Below, in pieces: positions 24,418 through 35,484 of a DNA stretch of 64,000 nt. The notes beneath the pieces were generated by a model that had not been told where the DNA came from, made no database searches, and saw nothing but the letters and a program-made list of their open reading frames with translations. Position 1 is the stretch's first letter, and every line of letters begins with the position of its first letter. Source of the DNA: Bufo bufo (taxonomy: Eukaryota > Chordata > Amphibia > Anura > Bufonidae). The DNA lies in NCBI RefSeq assembly GCF_905171765.1, contig NC_053397.1, positions 1,444,946-1,508,945 on the forward strand, written 5' to 3'. A program made the translations under genes and the position numbers.

Positions 24418-25812
24418 CACTGCTCAAAAAAATAAAGGGAACACTTAAACAACACAATGTAACTCCAAGTCAATCACACTTCTGTGAAATCAAACTGTCC
24501 ACTTAGGAAGCAACACTGAGTGACAATCAATTTCACATGCTGTTGTGCAAATGGGATAGACAACAGGTGGAAATTATAGGCAATTAGCAAGACACCCCCA
24601 ATAAAGGAGTGGTTCTGCAGGTGGTGACCACAGACCACTTCTCAGTTCCTATGCTTCCTGGCTGATGTTTTGGTCACTTTTGAATGCTGGCGGTGCTTTC
24701 ACTCTAGTGGTAGCATGAGACGGAGTCTACAACCCACACAAGTGGCTCAGGTAGTGCAGCTTATCCAGGATGGCACATCAATGCGAGCTGTGGCAAGAAG
24801 GTTTGCTGTGTCTGTCAGCATAGTGTCCAGAGCATGGAGGCGCTACCAGGAGACAGGCCAGTACATCAGGAGACGTGGAGGAGGCCGTAGGAGGGCAACA
24901 ACCCAGCAGCAGGACCGCTACCTCCGCCTTTGTGCAAGGGGAACAGGAGGAGCACTGCCAGAGCCCTGCAAAATGACCTCCAGCAGGCCACAATGTGCAT
25001 GTGTCTGCTCAAAACGGTCAGGAAACAGACTCCATGAGGGTGATATGAGGGCCCGACGTCCACAGGTGGGGGTTGTGCTTACAGCCCAACACCGTGCAGG
25101 ACGTTTGGCATTTGCCAGAGAACACCAAGATTGGCAAATTCGCAACTGGCGCCCTGTGCTCTTCACAGATGAAAGCAGGTTCACACTGAGCACATGTGAC
25201 AGACGTGACAGAGTCTGGAGACGCCGTGGAGAACGTTCTGCTGCCTGCAACATCCTCATGATCGGTTTGGCATTGGGTCAGTAATGGTGTGGGGTGGCAT
25301 TTCTTGATGTGTGATGCTATGGACTGGCCCGCCCGTTCCCCAGACCTGAATCCAATTGAGCACATCTGGGACATCAAGTCTCGCTCTATCCACCAACGTC
25401 ACGTTGCACCACAGACTGTCCAGGAGATGGCAGATGCTTTAGTCCAGGTCTGGGAGGAGATCCCTCAGGAGACCGTCCGCCACCTCATCAGGAGCATGCA
25501 CAGGCGTTGTAGGGAGGTCATACAGGCACGTGGAGGCCACACACACTACTGAGCCTCATTTTGACTTGTTTTAAGGACATTACATCAAAGTTGGATCAGC
25601 CTGTAGTGTGTTTTTTCCACTTAAATTTTGAGTGTGACTCCAAATCCAGACCTCCATGGGTTAAAAAATTTGATTTCCATTTTTTTATTTTTGTGTGATT
25701 TTGCTGTCAGCACATTCAACTATGTAAAGAACAAGTATTTCAGAAGAATATTTAATTAATTCAGATCTAGGATGTGTTATTTTTTGTGTTCCCTTTATTT
25801 TTTTGAGCAGTG
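24418..25812 (+). mobile_element. Tc1-like transposon with internal deletion
   Basis: Terminal inverted repeats CACTGCTCAAAAAAATAAAG and its complement at the right end, with TA on both sides (24,416-24,417 and 25,813-25,814). The sequence is little diverged and looks like a Tc1 family widespread in fishes, lampreys and amphibians (recognised from memory, not searched). Part of the transposase gene is missing. Confidence 0.92.
24715..25552 (+). pseudogene. Tc1-like transposase, catalytic core deleted
   Basis: The ATG at 24,715 gives [16 protein letters not shown], with paired HTH domains ([19 protein letters not shown]) and a GRRRATT linker. Small indels break the frame near 24,940-25,020. 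The first catalytic Asp is in LFTDESRFTL. After about 25,300 the reading jumps from VMVWGGIS-like sequence to AMDWPARSPDLNPIEHIW, so the region with the second Asp (xxDNARPH in relatives) is gone. The last catalytic residue region and C-terminus to 25,552 remain. It cannot encode an active enzyme. Confidence 0.88.
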
Positions 25813-25983
25813 TATATACAGTTCACTGTTTACGTTTTTTCTGGTGAAAGCGTATAGGTGGGTATTTCAGCAAAAAAATGTATATATATATACGCACTGC
25901 ACTGTTGCAGTTATTTTTGGTGAAAGCATATAGGGGCGTATTTCAGTACTACAAGAAAAATAGATACACAGTTCACTGTTTAA

Positions 25984-26494
25984 AGGGGTTGTCCACTTTC
26001 TGGTTACTGTTGACCAATGTGTTTATGAGATGATTATATGGCACTTACTAATATAGTAATTCTGCACCATTTTCTATATTTTCTAAGGTATACAAAGTCT
26101 TTTGTGCTGTCCACACATAGCTCCTGTCCATAAGATGGCCGCTTATGGAGGGCCATGTGACCAGGCCAATCACTTCTGTGTGATTCCTCCTGCGTTCAAA
26201 TACACTGAACCTGTCATCTGCACTTGTTCTTTGAGAGTTTAGTGCAGGTGCAGTGTGTTTGAATGGAAGAGATGTTACATGGAGGTGATTTACCTGCTCA
26301 CATGACCCTCCATCGGCAGCCATTTTATGGACAGAAACTCTGTGTGGACAGCACAAAAGACTTTATAAACAAGGGGACATATCTGATAAAATATAGAAAA
26401 TGGTGCAGAATTTCAAAGAAGACTATATTAGTAAGTGCCATATAATCATCTCACAAACACATTGGTCAACAGTAACCAGAAAGTGGACAACCAC
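25984..26494. mobile_element. TTAA-flanked MITE with long inverted repeats
   Basis: The left arm (AGGGGTTGTCCACTTTCTGG...) and right arm (...CCAGAAAGTGGACAACC) are inverted repeats of well over 100 bp, including GGCACTTACTAATATAGT and its complement. TTAA lies at 25,980-25,983 and 26,495-26,498. This fits a piggyBac-type non-autonomous element. No ORF of interest. Confidence 0.8.
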
Positions 26495-27172
26495 TTAAAG
26501 TTTTTTTCTGGTGAAAGCATATAGGGGCATATTACATTAAAAAAAAATCTATACGCACTTCACTGCTTAATTTTTTCCTGGTGAAAGCGTTTGTTGGCCT
26601 ATTTCAGTAACAAAAAGAAAAAAACATTTCCCGGTGAAAGCGTATAGGGGAATATTTCTATAACAAAAATAAAAATCTATACGCACTTCACTGCTTAATT
26701 TTTTCCTGGTAAAAGACTATAGGAGGGTATTTCATTAACAAAAAGAAAAATCTATACACACTTCACTGCTTAATTTTTTTTCCATTGAAAGCGTATAGGG
26801 GCGCATTTCATTAATATATTCTCAATTCACTTCTGCAATAAATTTTTGGTGAAAGCGTATAGCGGCGTATTTCTGTAACAAAAAGAAAAATCTGTACACA
26901 CTTCGCTGCTTAATTTTTCTTGGTGAAAGCGTTTGTTGGCCTATTTCAATAACAAAAAGAAAAATCTATACACATTTCACTGCTTAATTTTTTCCTGGTG
27001 AAAGCGTACAGGGGCGTATTTCATTAACAAGAAAAATATATACGCACTTCACTGCTTAATTTTTTCCTGGTGAAAGCTTATAGGGGCGTGTTTCAGTACA
27101 ACAAGAAAAATATATTCGTCGCTTTTAGGGGTGTTTTAATTTGCGTTTCATTTATTTAGTTCAGCTAAAAGT

Positions 27173-29545
27173 ATGTCAGGCAGAGAAGTGCCAAGCCATG
27201 CACAGAGGAGTGGCAGAGGCCTAAATGTTTCTGGCGCAGGCAGAGGTCACAGCAGAGTAAGGGGTCGTGGCAGCAGGAGTCGCAGCGAGAGGCCTGAGCT
27301 CCCGGTGTCATCTAGCGGTCGTGTCTTGACCAGCAACCCAGCGATTCTTGATTAGTTAACTCGGTAATCCACGTCATCCCAAGTGACCTCAGACACCACC
27401 AGCCAAGAGTCGGTGGGTTCGTCAGACACAACCCTTAGTTGGCATAGCCCGGGAGCAGGCTCTGTGCCCTCACCTGTCCTCAACCTGCCTCTGTCCTTTG
27501 CTGTTCCATCACCCACAGAAGTATTATATGCTGTGGGCTCAGCTCCACTATACAGCGAGGACGAGCTACTAGAGGACAGTCAGCAGCTACTGGCTAGCCA
27601 AGATCTGGAGGAGACATCCGCCGCTTCCTCCTCTAGGCGGGCAAGTAGTGATGAGGAGAGTTGGCGTGGGAAGTGGTGTTACGAGCAGTCGGGCTTCTGA
27701 CCCAGAGACTGTTGAAGAAGACATCAGTGACGTGCAGACACTACTCGATGATGATGAAGCCGATTGCACTTGGGAGCCGGGTGCAGAAGGGGCTTCATCA
27801 TCATCAGGAGAAGAGGGTGGCAGCTTGCCTGTGAGCCAGCAAGTCGATAGGGTGGCCGAGAGTCAGCAGGGTGGCAGCAGTGGGAGATCAGGAGACAAAC
27901 GGGCACGGGGTAGACCACCTGCTTCGTAGCAGCCTACCTGCCCGGGAAGTAGTGGTGCAGGGGTTCACAGAGACAGCGGTGGTAGCAGTCAGTCAGTACG
28001 GACTGTTGGGGGGAAAATCACCTACTCGGCAGTGTGGCAGTTTTTTGTGAAGCAGCTGGAGGAGGTGAACATGGTCATATGTAGAATCTGTGGGCAGAAA
28101 GTGAAGCGTGGCCAGGGTGCCAATGTTGGCACTACGGCCCTGCGTCAACATATGCAGCGTCGCAATACAGTGGCCTGGGAGAACCGTGGCTCCAATGTGG
28201 TGATCCAGCCTGCCGCAGGAACCGCTGCATCACCCACTGGAATGCACTCGGTTTCTGGCAGTCAAGGCTCCACCACCTCAGCCGAAGGTAGCTGTCTGTC
28301 CCTCCCATCATCTGCCAGTCCTGATGCTCCTGCTCCTCCTCGTCACACGTTCTGTCAGCAATCGATTACTGAAGCGATTTCCGAAAGACAGCAGTATGGT
28401 TGCACGCATCCAATGGCGCAGAAGCTGAACGTGCTCCTGTCCGAGTTGCTAGTGCTGCAGTCCCTCCCTTTCCAAGTTGTGGACTCTGCACCTTTCAGAG
28501 AACTGATGGCTTGTGCCGAGCCGAGGTGGAGAGTCCCAAGCCGTCATTTCTTTGCCAAAAAGGCAGTACCAGCCCTGCACACATATGTAGAACAGAAGGT
28601 GGGCCAGTCCTTGAGCATGTCGGTGTCTGCCAAAGTGCACGGCAGCACCGACGTGTGGAGCTGTAACTACGGTCAGGGACAGAACATGTCCTTTACGGCC
28701 CACTGGATGAATGTGGTTACTGCACAGCCACACCAGCAACTTGGCCAGGTCACGCCGCTTCCGCCTCCTTGTTCTCACGCCATTGGTCCTTCAACAATGT
28801 TCGCCTCTGCCTGCTCATCCTCCACTGTGTCCTCAGCCTCCACTGCAGGGACAATTCACAGTGCTCCTCCAGCATACCACATGTGACGCTGTTCTGCATC
28901 TCGTTTGCCTGGGCGAACGGAGTCACACAGGGGAGGAACTGCTCCATGTGATTCATCAAGAAATTGAATCCTGGCTTTCTCCACGACAATTTAAAATCAG
29001 AATCATGGTGACCGACAAGGGAAAGAACATGGTGTCAAGGAGGGCTGAGCCATGCGCCCTGCATGGCACACGTTTTTATTCTGGTTGTCAAGCGGTTCCT
29101 GAAGTCTTCCACCCATCTGCAAGACATCCTAAAAATGGCCAGAAAACTTTGCATGCACTTCAGCTGCTCGTACACCACAAAGCACACCCTCCTTGAGCTG
29201 CAGTGGCAGAACGGCATCCCCCAACATAGGCTGATATGCAACATTTCCACCCGTTGGAATTCCACCCTCCATATGTTGGACCGACTATACGAACAGAGAA
29301 AGGCCATCAACGATTTATTGATGATACAAGCGGATAGTACTTCCCTGTGCAACTTCGATGTCAGCCAGTGGCAGCTCATGCGTGACAACTGCCGTTTGCT
29401 CAGGCCCTTTCAGGACGCCATGTTATTTGTCAGTCGCCAGGACTACGGGATAAACAACGTCATTCCACTGCTTCATGTCCTGGAAAAGATGCTGATAATA
29501 ATGGCTGGTCAGATCTCACGGCCACATGAGCCCTGTGGGGGCTGA
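27173..29545 (+). pseudogene. hAT transposase, N-terminal two thirds, several frameshifts
   Basis: Starts MSGREVPSHAQRSGRG, a basic/Ser-rich leader, then an acidic stretch (to about 27,930). A BED-type finger follows at 28,030-28,170 (VWQFFVKQLEEV, CRICGQKV, LRQHMQRR), with the last zinc ligand not evident. Then VPSRHFFAKKAVPALH and HGSTDVWSCNYGQ, FTAHWM, the DDE region of hAT enzymes with the Asp in STDVWS. After frame changes come IRIMVTDKGKNM and ISTRWNSTLHMLDRL (the RW motif). The gene is interrupted after about 29,545 by an LTR element and continues at 32,165. Confidence 0.85.
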
Positions 29546-29588
29546 GCTGGAGGAGGAGGAGGACATTAATGCACAAGCATTAGATAGT

Positions 29589-32146
29589 TGAGTAGATACA
29601 GAAATTGACTCAATTATTTCCTAGACAGAGAGGAGGAATATGCTGGGTGTGTTTCTATTGTCCCATTGTGCCATTGTGTCCGATTGGCTGCTGTACTTAC
29701 ATTGTATGTGTTGTAATATATTGATTGGTTGTATTTCAAAACCCTGTGGGCAGTACTATGTTTGTGGATTGTTAATAAAAGAGGCTGTACGTGCCAGTAC
29801 AGTCAGTTCTGCTTAACCCTGAAGCGAAGTGTCGTCTCGTTATTGGGGGAATTGGATTGTATGCTGATTGCCAGGAGTGTAAGCTGATTGTATGCTTTTC
29901 CTGTTCAGCTGTTTCCAGTGTTCGGGTGTTTCCTGTTCCGGAGTTGAAGGATTCGTGTAGTTTGCAGTTTGGCAGACTGGTGCTTGCAGTAGCTGCCTGT
30001 CAATCGGAAAGGAGGATATCGTCTGAACGGAGCTGTGTGCGGAACGGTCCATTACAATTGGTGGCAAGCGACGGGATCATTCTCACGGCCCAGAAGGACA
30101 GCTACAAGGCAACACCAGTTCCTGGATTACAAATTGAGGGCAACGCTAGTACCCGTACAGCGCCCCTATCTACAAAGGAACCAAAATCAGCAGAGCAAGC
30201 ATGGTGCCCTGTTACACTCAGGAGGAGTTTGATAGAGAGGTTAATGGGGTGCTGTCTCTCTTGGGACCCAACCCCGCGGAAAACCTCATACAGATGGTGA
30301 AGTGGAGGATCAGAGAGTACCTGCAGGCCATGGCAGTGGTAGACAGGGGGGAGATACCCCAGCGGCCGAGCAAGTTCCTGGGAGCTGAAGGTGCCGTCCT
30401 TGCTCCCCAGAGGCAGTGTGAGTTACAGGGAGATGAAGGCGCCGTCCTTTCTCCCCAACAGCCGAGTATTGTATTGGGAGCAGAGACAACCGGTCTCTCT
30501 CTCCAGCGGCAGTGTGTACCCTTAGGAGAGGAGACAGTTGGTCCCTCTCCACAGCAGCCAAGTGAGTCCCAGGGAGCTAAAGGTACTGTTCTTGCTCCCC
30601 AGCGGCAGTGTGAGTTATAGGGAGCGGAAGGTGCCGTCCTTTCTCCCCAGCCCTAGTGTGTATTCATGGGAGAAGAGAAAGTCGGTCCTCTCCCCCAACA
30701 GGAACCAGAAGTACCGGAGGTCGCGGACCTCATAGACTGGTCCTGGGAGGACTCCCAGCAGGCAGGGGGAGATGGGACTAAAGTCTCTCTACCGGCCCTA
30801 CAGGGATGCTGGGCAGTCGGCCCAGATCTCCAGCGGCAGTGTGAGTACCAGGAGGAGGAGGTAAGCGATCCCTACCCTCCACAGCTAACCCCTACCGAGG
30901 TACTGAGGTCAGTATCGGAGCCGTTGGCTTCCTCTGACCCCCTCCCAGCAGAAGAGCTGGCATCTGGGCAGAGCACCGCTGGCCTCTGCCCTAACTTTCC
31001 CTTTGTCACCGGGCAGGACTATACCGCGATTGCTCCAGCGGAAGAGCTGGCAACTGGGCAGAGCACAGTTGGCCTCTGCCCTCCTTTGTCCCCTTGTCCC
31101 AGGCTTGTCTATCTGCAGGTCCCCCCAGCTGAAGCGCTGGCACCAGGGCAGAGTACCGCCGGTCTCTGCTCACTCAGCGACCCACAAAGCCAAGAGACCA
31201 GTGCCCAACACAGCCATGGTGAAGCCATGGGACCGAAACAAGCTACAAAATTGCCCTGGTGCAGTAACCAAGTGTTGGGGGGGACTGCACTGCGGATTGT
31301 ATATTATTGTGGGGGGGCTGCCTTGTTGATTGTATTTTACTGTGGGTGGGTGACTCGACTAACTCAGGCACTGACCGACAGAAGGTCAGCTACCTGGTTA
31401 GTCTCCCCCCGAATGGGAAGATATGTGGCGAAAGCCACTTCGCCACAGTGTTTTGGAGAGGGCTGTTTGCCAGCCTCCTGCCCCTGGATTACGGCCCTTT
31501 AAGATACTTTTACTAACTTTTAAACCCCTGAACCTATTCAAGTGAATTTTGGATAGGTTTGTCCCCAAGTTATACTGGTTAAATTGATATAAGTTATATG
31601 TATGTACAATGTAAACTCACAAAGTTGTAACAATTTATAAGAAGTGTAACTTTTCAGCTTAGGAGATAGTTGAGTAGATACAGAAATTGACTCAATTATC
31701 TCCTAGACAGAGGGGAGGAATATGCTGGGCGTGTTTCTATTGTCCCATTGTGCCATTGTCCCATTCTGTCCGATTGGCTGCTGTACTTATATTGTATGTG
31801 TTGTAATATATTGATTGGTTGTATTTCAAAACCCTGTGGGCAGTACTATGTTTGTGGATTGTGAATAAAAGAGGCTGTACGTGCAAGTACAGTCAGTTCT
31901 GCTTAACCCTCAAGCGAAGTGTCGTCTCGTTATTGGGGGAATTGGATTGTATGCTGATTGCCAGGAGTGTAAGCTGATTGTATGCTTTTCCTGTTCAGCT
32001 GTTTCCAGTGTTCGGGTGTTTCCTGTTCCGGAGTTGAAGGATTCGTGTAGTTTGCAGTTCGGCAGACTGGTGCTTGCAGTAGCTGCCTGTCAATCGGAAA
32101 GGAGGATATCGTCTGAACGGAGCTGTGTGCTGAACGGTCCGTTACA
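29589..32146 (+). mobile_element. Non-autonomous LTR element in the hAT transposase
   Basis: LTRs at 29,589-30,056 and 31,671-32,146 start TGAGTAGATACAG and end TTACA. They are almost identical, with one visible 8-bp duplication and few substitutions. Each carries AATAAA (second copy 31,864-31,869). TTGGTGGCAAGCGACGGG at 30,058 is the candidate primer-binding site; a weak purine stretch lies before 31,671. Internal 1.6 kb has no RT, protease or integrase. The LTR family is related to 345-862. No clear target-site duplication was found. Confidence 0.82.
30201..31502 (+). pseudogene. Repetitive Gag-like ORF of the LTR element at 29.6 kb
   Basis: Starts MVPCYTQEEFDREVNGVLSL, then WRIREYLQAMAVVDRGE. 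It turns into imperfect repeats of about 30 codons (GAxGxVLxPQRQCELQG and SPQQPS), followed by EELAxGQSTxGLCP repeats. A stop at 30,618 and a frame change divide it. The start and position after the primer-binding site suggest an N-terminal Gag-like protein, but no Gag fold or zinc knuckle is recognised, so the function is unknown. Confidence 0.5.
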
Positions 32147-32164
32147 GGTGGTTTTTCTACTCAG

Positions 32165-32968
32165 GTGACAGGACAGGAGGAGCAGGAGCAGCCAGAGGAG
32201 CTACAGGGCAATGAGGAAGATGAGACAGAGGACCCAGACACACCGTGGCAGTATGCAGTGGAGATGGAGGCAGGGAGTCCCTCCAAGTCACTTGCACAAA
32301 TGGCCCGATGCATGCTCACTTGCTTGCGTAGTGACAGCCGAATTGTCACCATTCGGCAGAGGGATGACTTCTGGCTCTCCAGCTTGTTGGACCCTCGCTA
32401 CTGGTCCAGACTAGAGGCTTTTTTTAAACCCACTGAGAGGGAGGACAAACTGAACTACTACAGAGACATCCTATGTAGTCAGCTGGCCGCTGCCTATCTG
32501 CGACATAGTCCATCCTCTCGCAGGTCTGACCAGAGGGGCCCTCTGCGCTCACAATCCTCTGCCATGACTGCTGTGGAGGGGTGGGGTGGTAGGAGCAGTA
32601 CCAGCTCCATCAGCAGCAGCCTGAGTCTATAGTCACTGATGAGTAGCTTTCTTCACCCGCATAGTGAAGAAACTACTCACCAGCTGCAGCAGGTAGACCT
32701 GGAGCAGGACCTGAACCAGCAGGTAGTGGCATACTTGGACAGCACCCTGCCACCCCTCATTGAAGATCCACTGGACTACTGGGCAACCAAACTGGATTTG
32801 TGGCCGCAACTAGCTGAGTTTGCCCTGGAAAAGCTGTCCTGCCCGGCCAGTAGTGTGGCATCAGAGCGGGTGTTTAGTGCGGCGGTGGCCATTGTTACCC
32901 CAAGGAGAACTTGCCTGTCCACCCAAAATGTGGAGAGACTGACCTTTGTCAAGATTAATCAGGCGTGA
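32165..32968 (+). pseudogene. hAT transposase C-terminus with dimerisation region
   Basis: Continues the gene after the LTR insertion: DDFWLSSLLDPRYWSRL (hAT LDPR motif), then, after a frame change at about 32,630, LDYWATKLDLWPQLAEFAL, SCPASSVASERVFSAA and a final RTCLSTQNVERLTFVK. The last set is the hAT C-terminal dimerisation signature. Stop near 32,966. Confidence 0.9.
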
Positions 32969-33219
32969 ATCAGGCGTGGATCAGCCAGGATTTTCACACA
33001 CCAATTCCACATACATCAGACTAGATCATCCATGGTGCCACACCAACACTTTGACAAAAGAGACTGGTTTCTTCTGGCTACCTGCCTCAGCTACTACTCT
33101 GATGCTGCCACCCGCCTGATGCCACACATCTGATGCCAAGTGCTCCTTCTTTCACCCACCTTTGTCAGCGGGTACTGGCAATGCCACCCACTGCCCCACT
33201 CTGTCACCGGGTCACTTTG

Positions 33220-34362
33220 TGGTCTCCTGATGCTGCTGCCACCTCCACACTATGTCACCTTTCCATTCTGTAGTATCCTGACGCTGCTGCCTTATCCACA
33301 CTATCTCACCTTGCCACTGTATGGTATCCTGATGCTGCCATCTCCACACTATGTCACCATGCCACTCTGTGGTATCCTGATGCTGCTGCCATATCCACAC
33401 TATATCACCTTGCCACTCTGTGGCCTCTTCCTGATGCTGCTGCTGCCACCACCTCCACACTCTGTCATTGTGGCAGTCTGTGGTCTCCTCATACTGCTGC
33501 CAACTCCATACTCTGTTGTTGTGCCACTCAGTGGCCTTCTCCTGACGCTGCTGCCGCCACCTCCAGGCTCTGTCATTGTGGCAGTCTGCGGCCTCCTCCT
33601 GATGCTGCTGCCGCCACCTACACACTCTGTCATTGTGGCAGTCTGTGGTCTCCTCATACTGCTGCCAACTCCATACTCTGTCGTTGTGCCACTCAGTGGC
33701 CTTCTGATACTGCTGCTGCCGCCACCTCCACACTCTGTCATTGTGCCACTCTGTGGCCTCCTCCTGATTCTGCTGCCACCACCTCCATACTCTGTCATTG
33801 TGCCACTCGGTGGCCTTATCCTGATGTTTCTGCTGCCGCCACCTCCACACTCTGTCATTGTGCCAGTCTGTGGTCTCCTGATACTGCTGCCAACTCCATA
33901 CTCTGTTGTTGTGCCACTCGGTGGCCTTCTCCTGATACCACTGCTGCTGCCGCCACCTCCAGGCTCTGTCATTGTGGCAGTCTGTGGCCTCCTCCTGATG
34001 CTGCTGCCGCCACCGCCACACTCTGTCATTCCGGCAGTCTGTGGTCTCCTCATGCTGCCAACTCCATACTCTGTTGTTGTGCCACTCGGTGGCCTTCTCC
34101 TGATGCTGCTGCCGCCACCCTCCAGACTCTGTAATTGTTCCACTCTGTGGCTTCCTCCTGATGATGCTGCCACCTCCAGACTGTCATTGAGCCACTCTGT
34201 GACTTCTTTCTGATGCTGCTGCCACCTCCAGACTCTGTCATTGTGCCACTCTGTGCCCTCCTCCTGATGCTGCTGCTGCTGTCACCTCCAGACTCGTTCA
34301 TTGTGGCAGTCTGTGGCTTCCTCATGCTGCTGCCACCTCCAGACTCGGTCATTGTGCCACTC
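33220..34362. repeat. About 50-bp minisatellite, left part
   Basis: Units of 48-57 bp with CACTCTGTCATTGTGCCACT, CTGTGGCCTCCTCCTGATGC and TGCTGCCGCCACCTCC, with internal GCT/GCC slippage. Long open frames on both strands are low-complexity and not coding. Cut at 34,362 by an LTR element; the same family resumes at 40,197. Confidence 0.9.
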
Positions 34363-35312
34363 TGTTATGCCTTTTCAGAAGTGTAAACAGTTATATTTAC
34401 TTATTCTAGTTATAATGGATATTCATTGCCTTTAAGAGCAATGCTGGTTTATATTCACTATTTTGTATGGATTTTTAATGTAGGCCGAAGTAAGTCCATG
34501 GGAAGACTACTGCATCGTTTAAAGGAACTAGTGTTATTGTAATAATCTATTATACATTTAGACAGTTAGAAGATACACACCTGCAGAAGTAGAGGCTTCA
34601 TTGTATTTCTTATCTGAACATGAATTCCACAGTGTGAGAATTGTCTAGATGTTTCTCAAAGGAAATATTCATGTATCAAAGTTTGTCCCTCAGCTCTGAG
34701 ACAAGGCCTCCAGATGTCAGAGGTGTGTAGTATTGAAGATGTCACGCATGTATGAGTTAACCCTTAATGGTATGATGCTTATAGCTTATACAACAGTGAC
34801 ACCTAGGTATGAGTAGGTAACACTACACCAGTAGCAAAAGTGCATTCTGGGTAGTGTTATTATGTCACATTCCTTATCAATGTACACGCCTATCTGACAA
34901 TAATTGGAAAGTTCCAAACTAGGAAAGTGTGCTCATCTGATAAGTTTTGGTTAAGAAACCAGATCCCAAAAAGAGGGGGGTCCACAAAGAGGGAGGGAAA
35001 GACAAAGGAAGAAAGGGAGATCTTGGGAGAAAGATTTGGATTATCAGAAAGAGCTGACTTCCCCGAGACTCTGCACATCACTTGACCCTTGGGTAAGGTA
35101 ACGTATATTTTTGTTTTATGTTGTATTAATATAAATTAATTGGCTTGATACTTAGCCAAACCTCGTTTATTGCGGACGTATAGTGTTAGTACTACATCAG
35201 TGTCGGCGGCATTCAGTGAAAATGCATATCACTGAATACAAGATCTGATATTGATAACAAGAGCTTCTCTGTTGGGAATCTTTATATTCCCTAGTTTGAT
35301 ATCAAGCCGACA
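34363..35312 (+). repeat. 5' LTR of the 34.4-kb LTR element
   Basis: Matches the 3' LTR clearly up to about 35,228. The end at 35,312 (GCCGACA) is tentative, because the last 85 bases do not align simply with the 3' copy. No primer-binding site was recognised after it. Confidence 0.65.
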
Positions 35313-35484
35313 ATGTATAAGTTTTCTTGCAATACTACCATTATCCGAGATTGGTCATCGTTTTGGGCAGAGCAAGGGCTCGTATCTGTCATTTTCTAGA
35401 TTGAGTTTCTGTGCATAATCAATTGATTTTATATCTTTCATAATTTTAAGCAGAATTGCATAATGTTCTTGTGTTGATTGAATA

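Larger units (their letters stand above)
24205..27115 (+). repeat. Diverged subterminal repeats of the hAT element, about 65-80 bp units
   Basis: Units contain GGTGAAAGCGTATAGGGGCG, TATTTCA, an AAAAAGAAAAAT run and a TATACGCACTTCACTG box. They occupy 24,205-24,415, 25,820-25,980 and 26,500-27,115; a Tc1-like element and a MITE separate them. hAT elements often carry subterminal transposase-binding repeats; that role here is inferred. Confidence 0.75.

Noticed and set aside
33140..34213. 357-codon hydrophobic frame resembling a membrane protein
   Set aside because: Leu/Val/Pro-rich because of the 50-bp minisatellite; the antisense frames are equally open.
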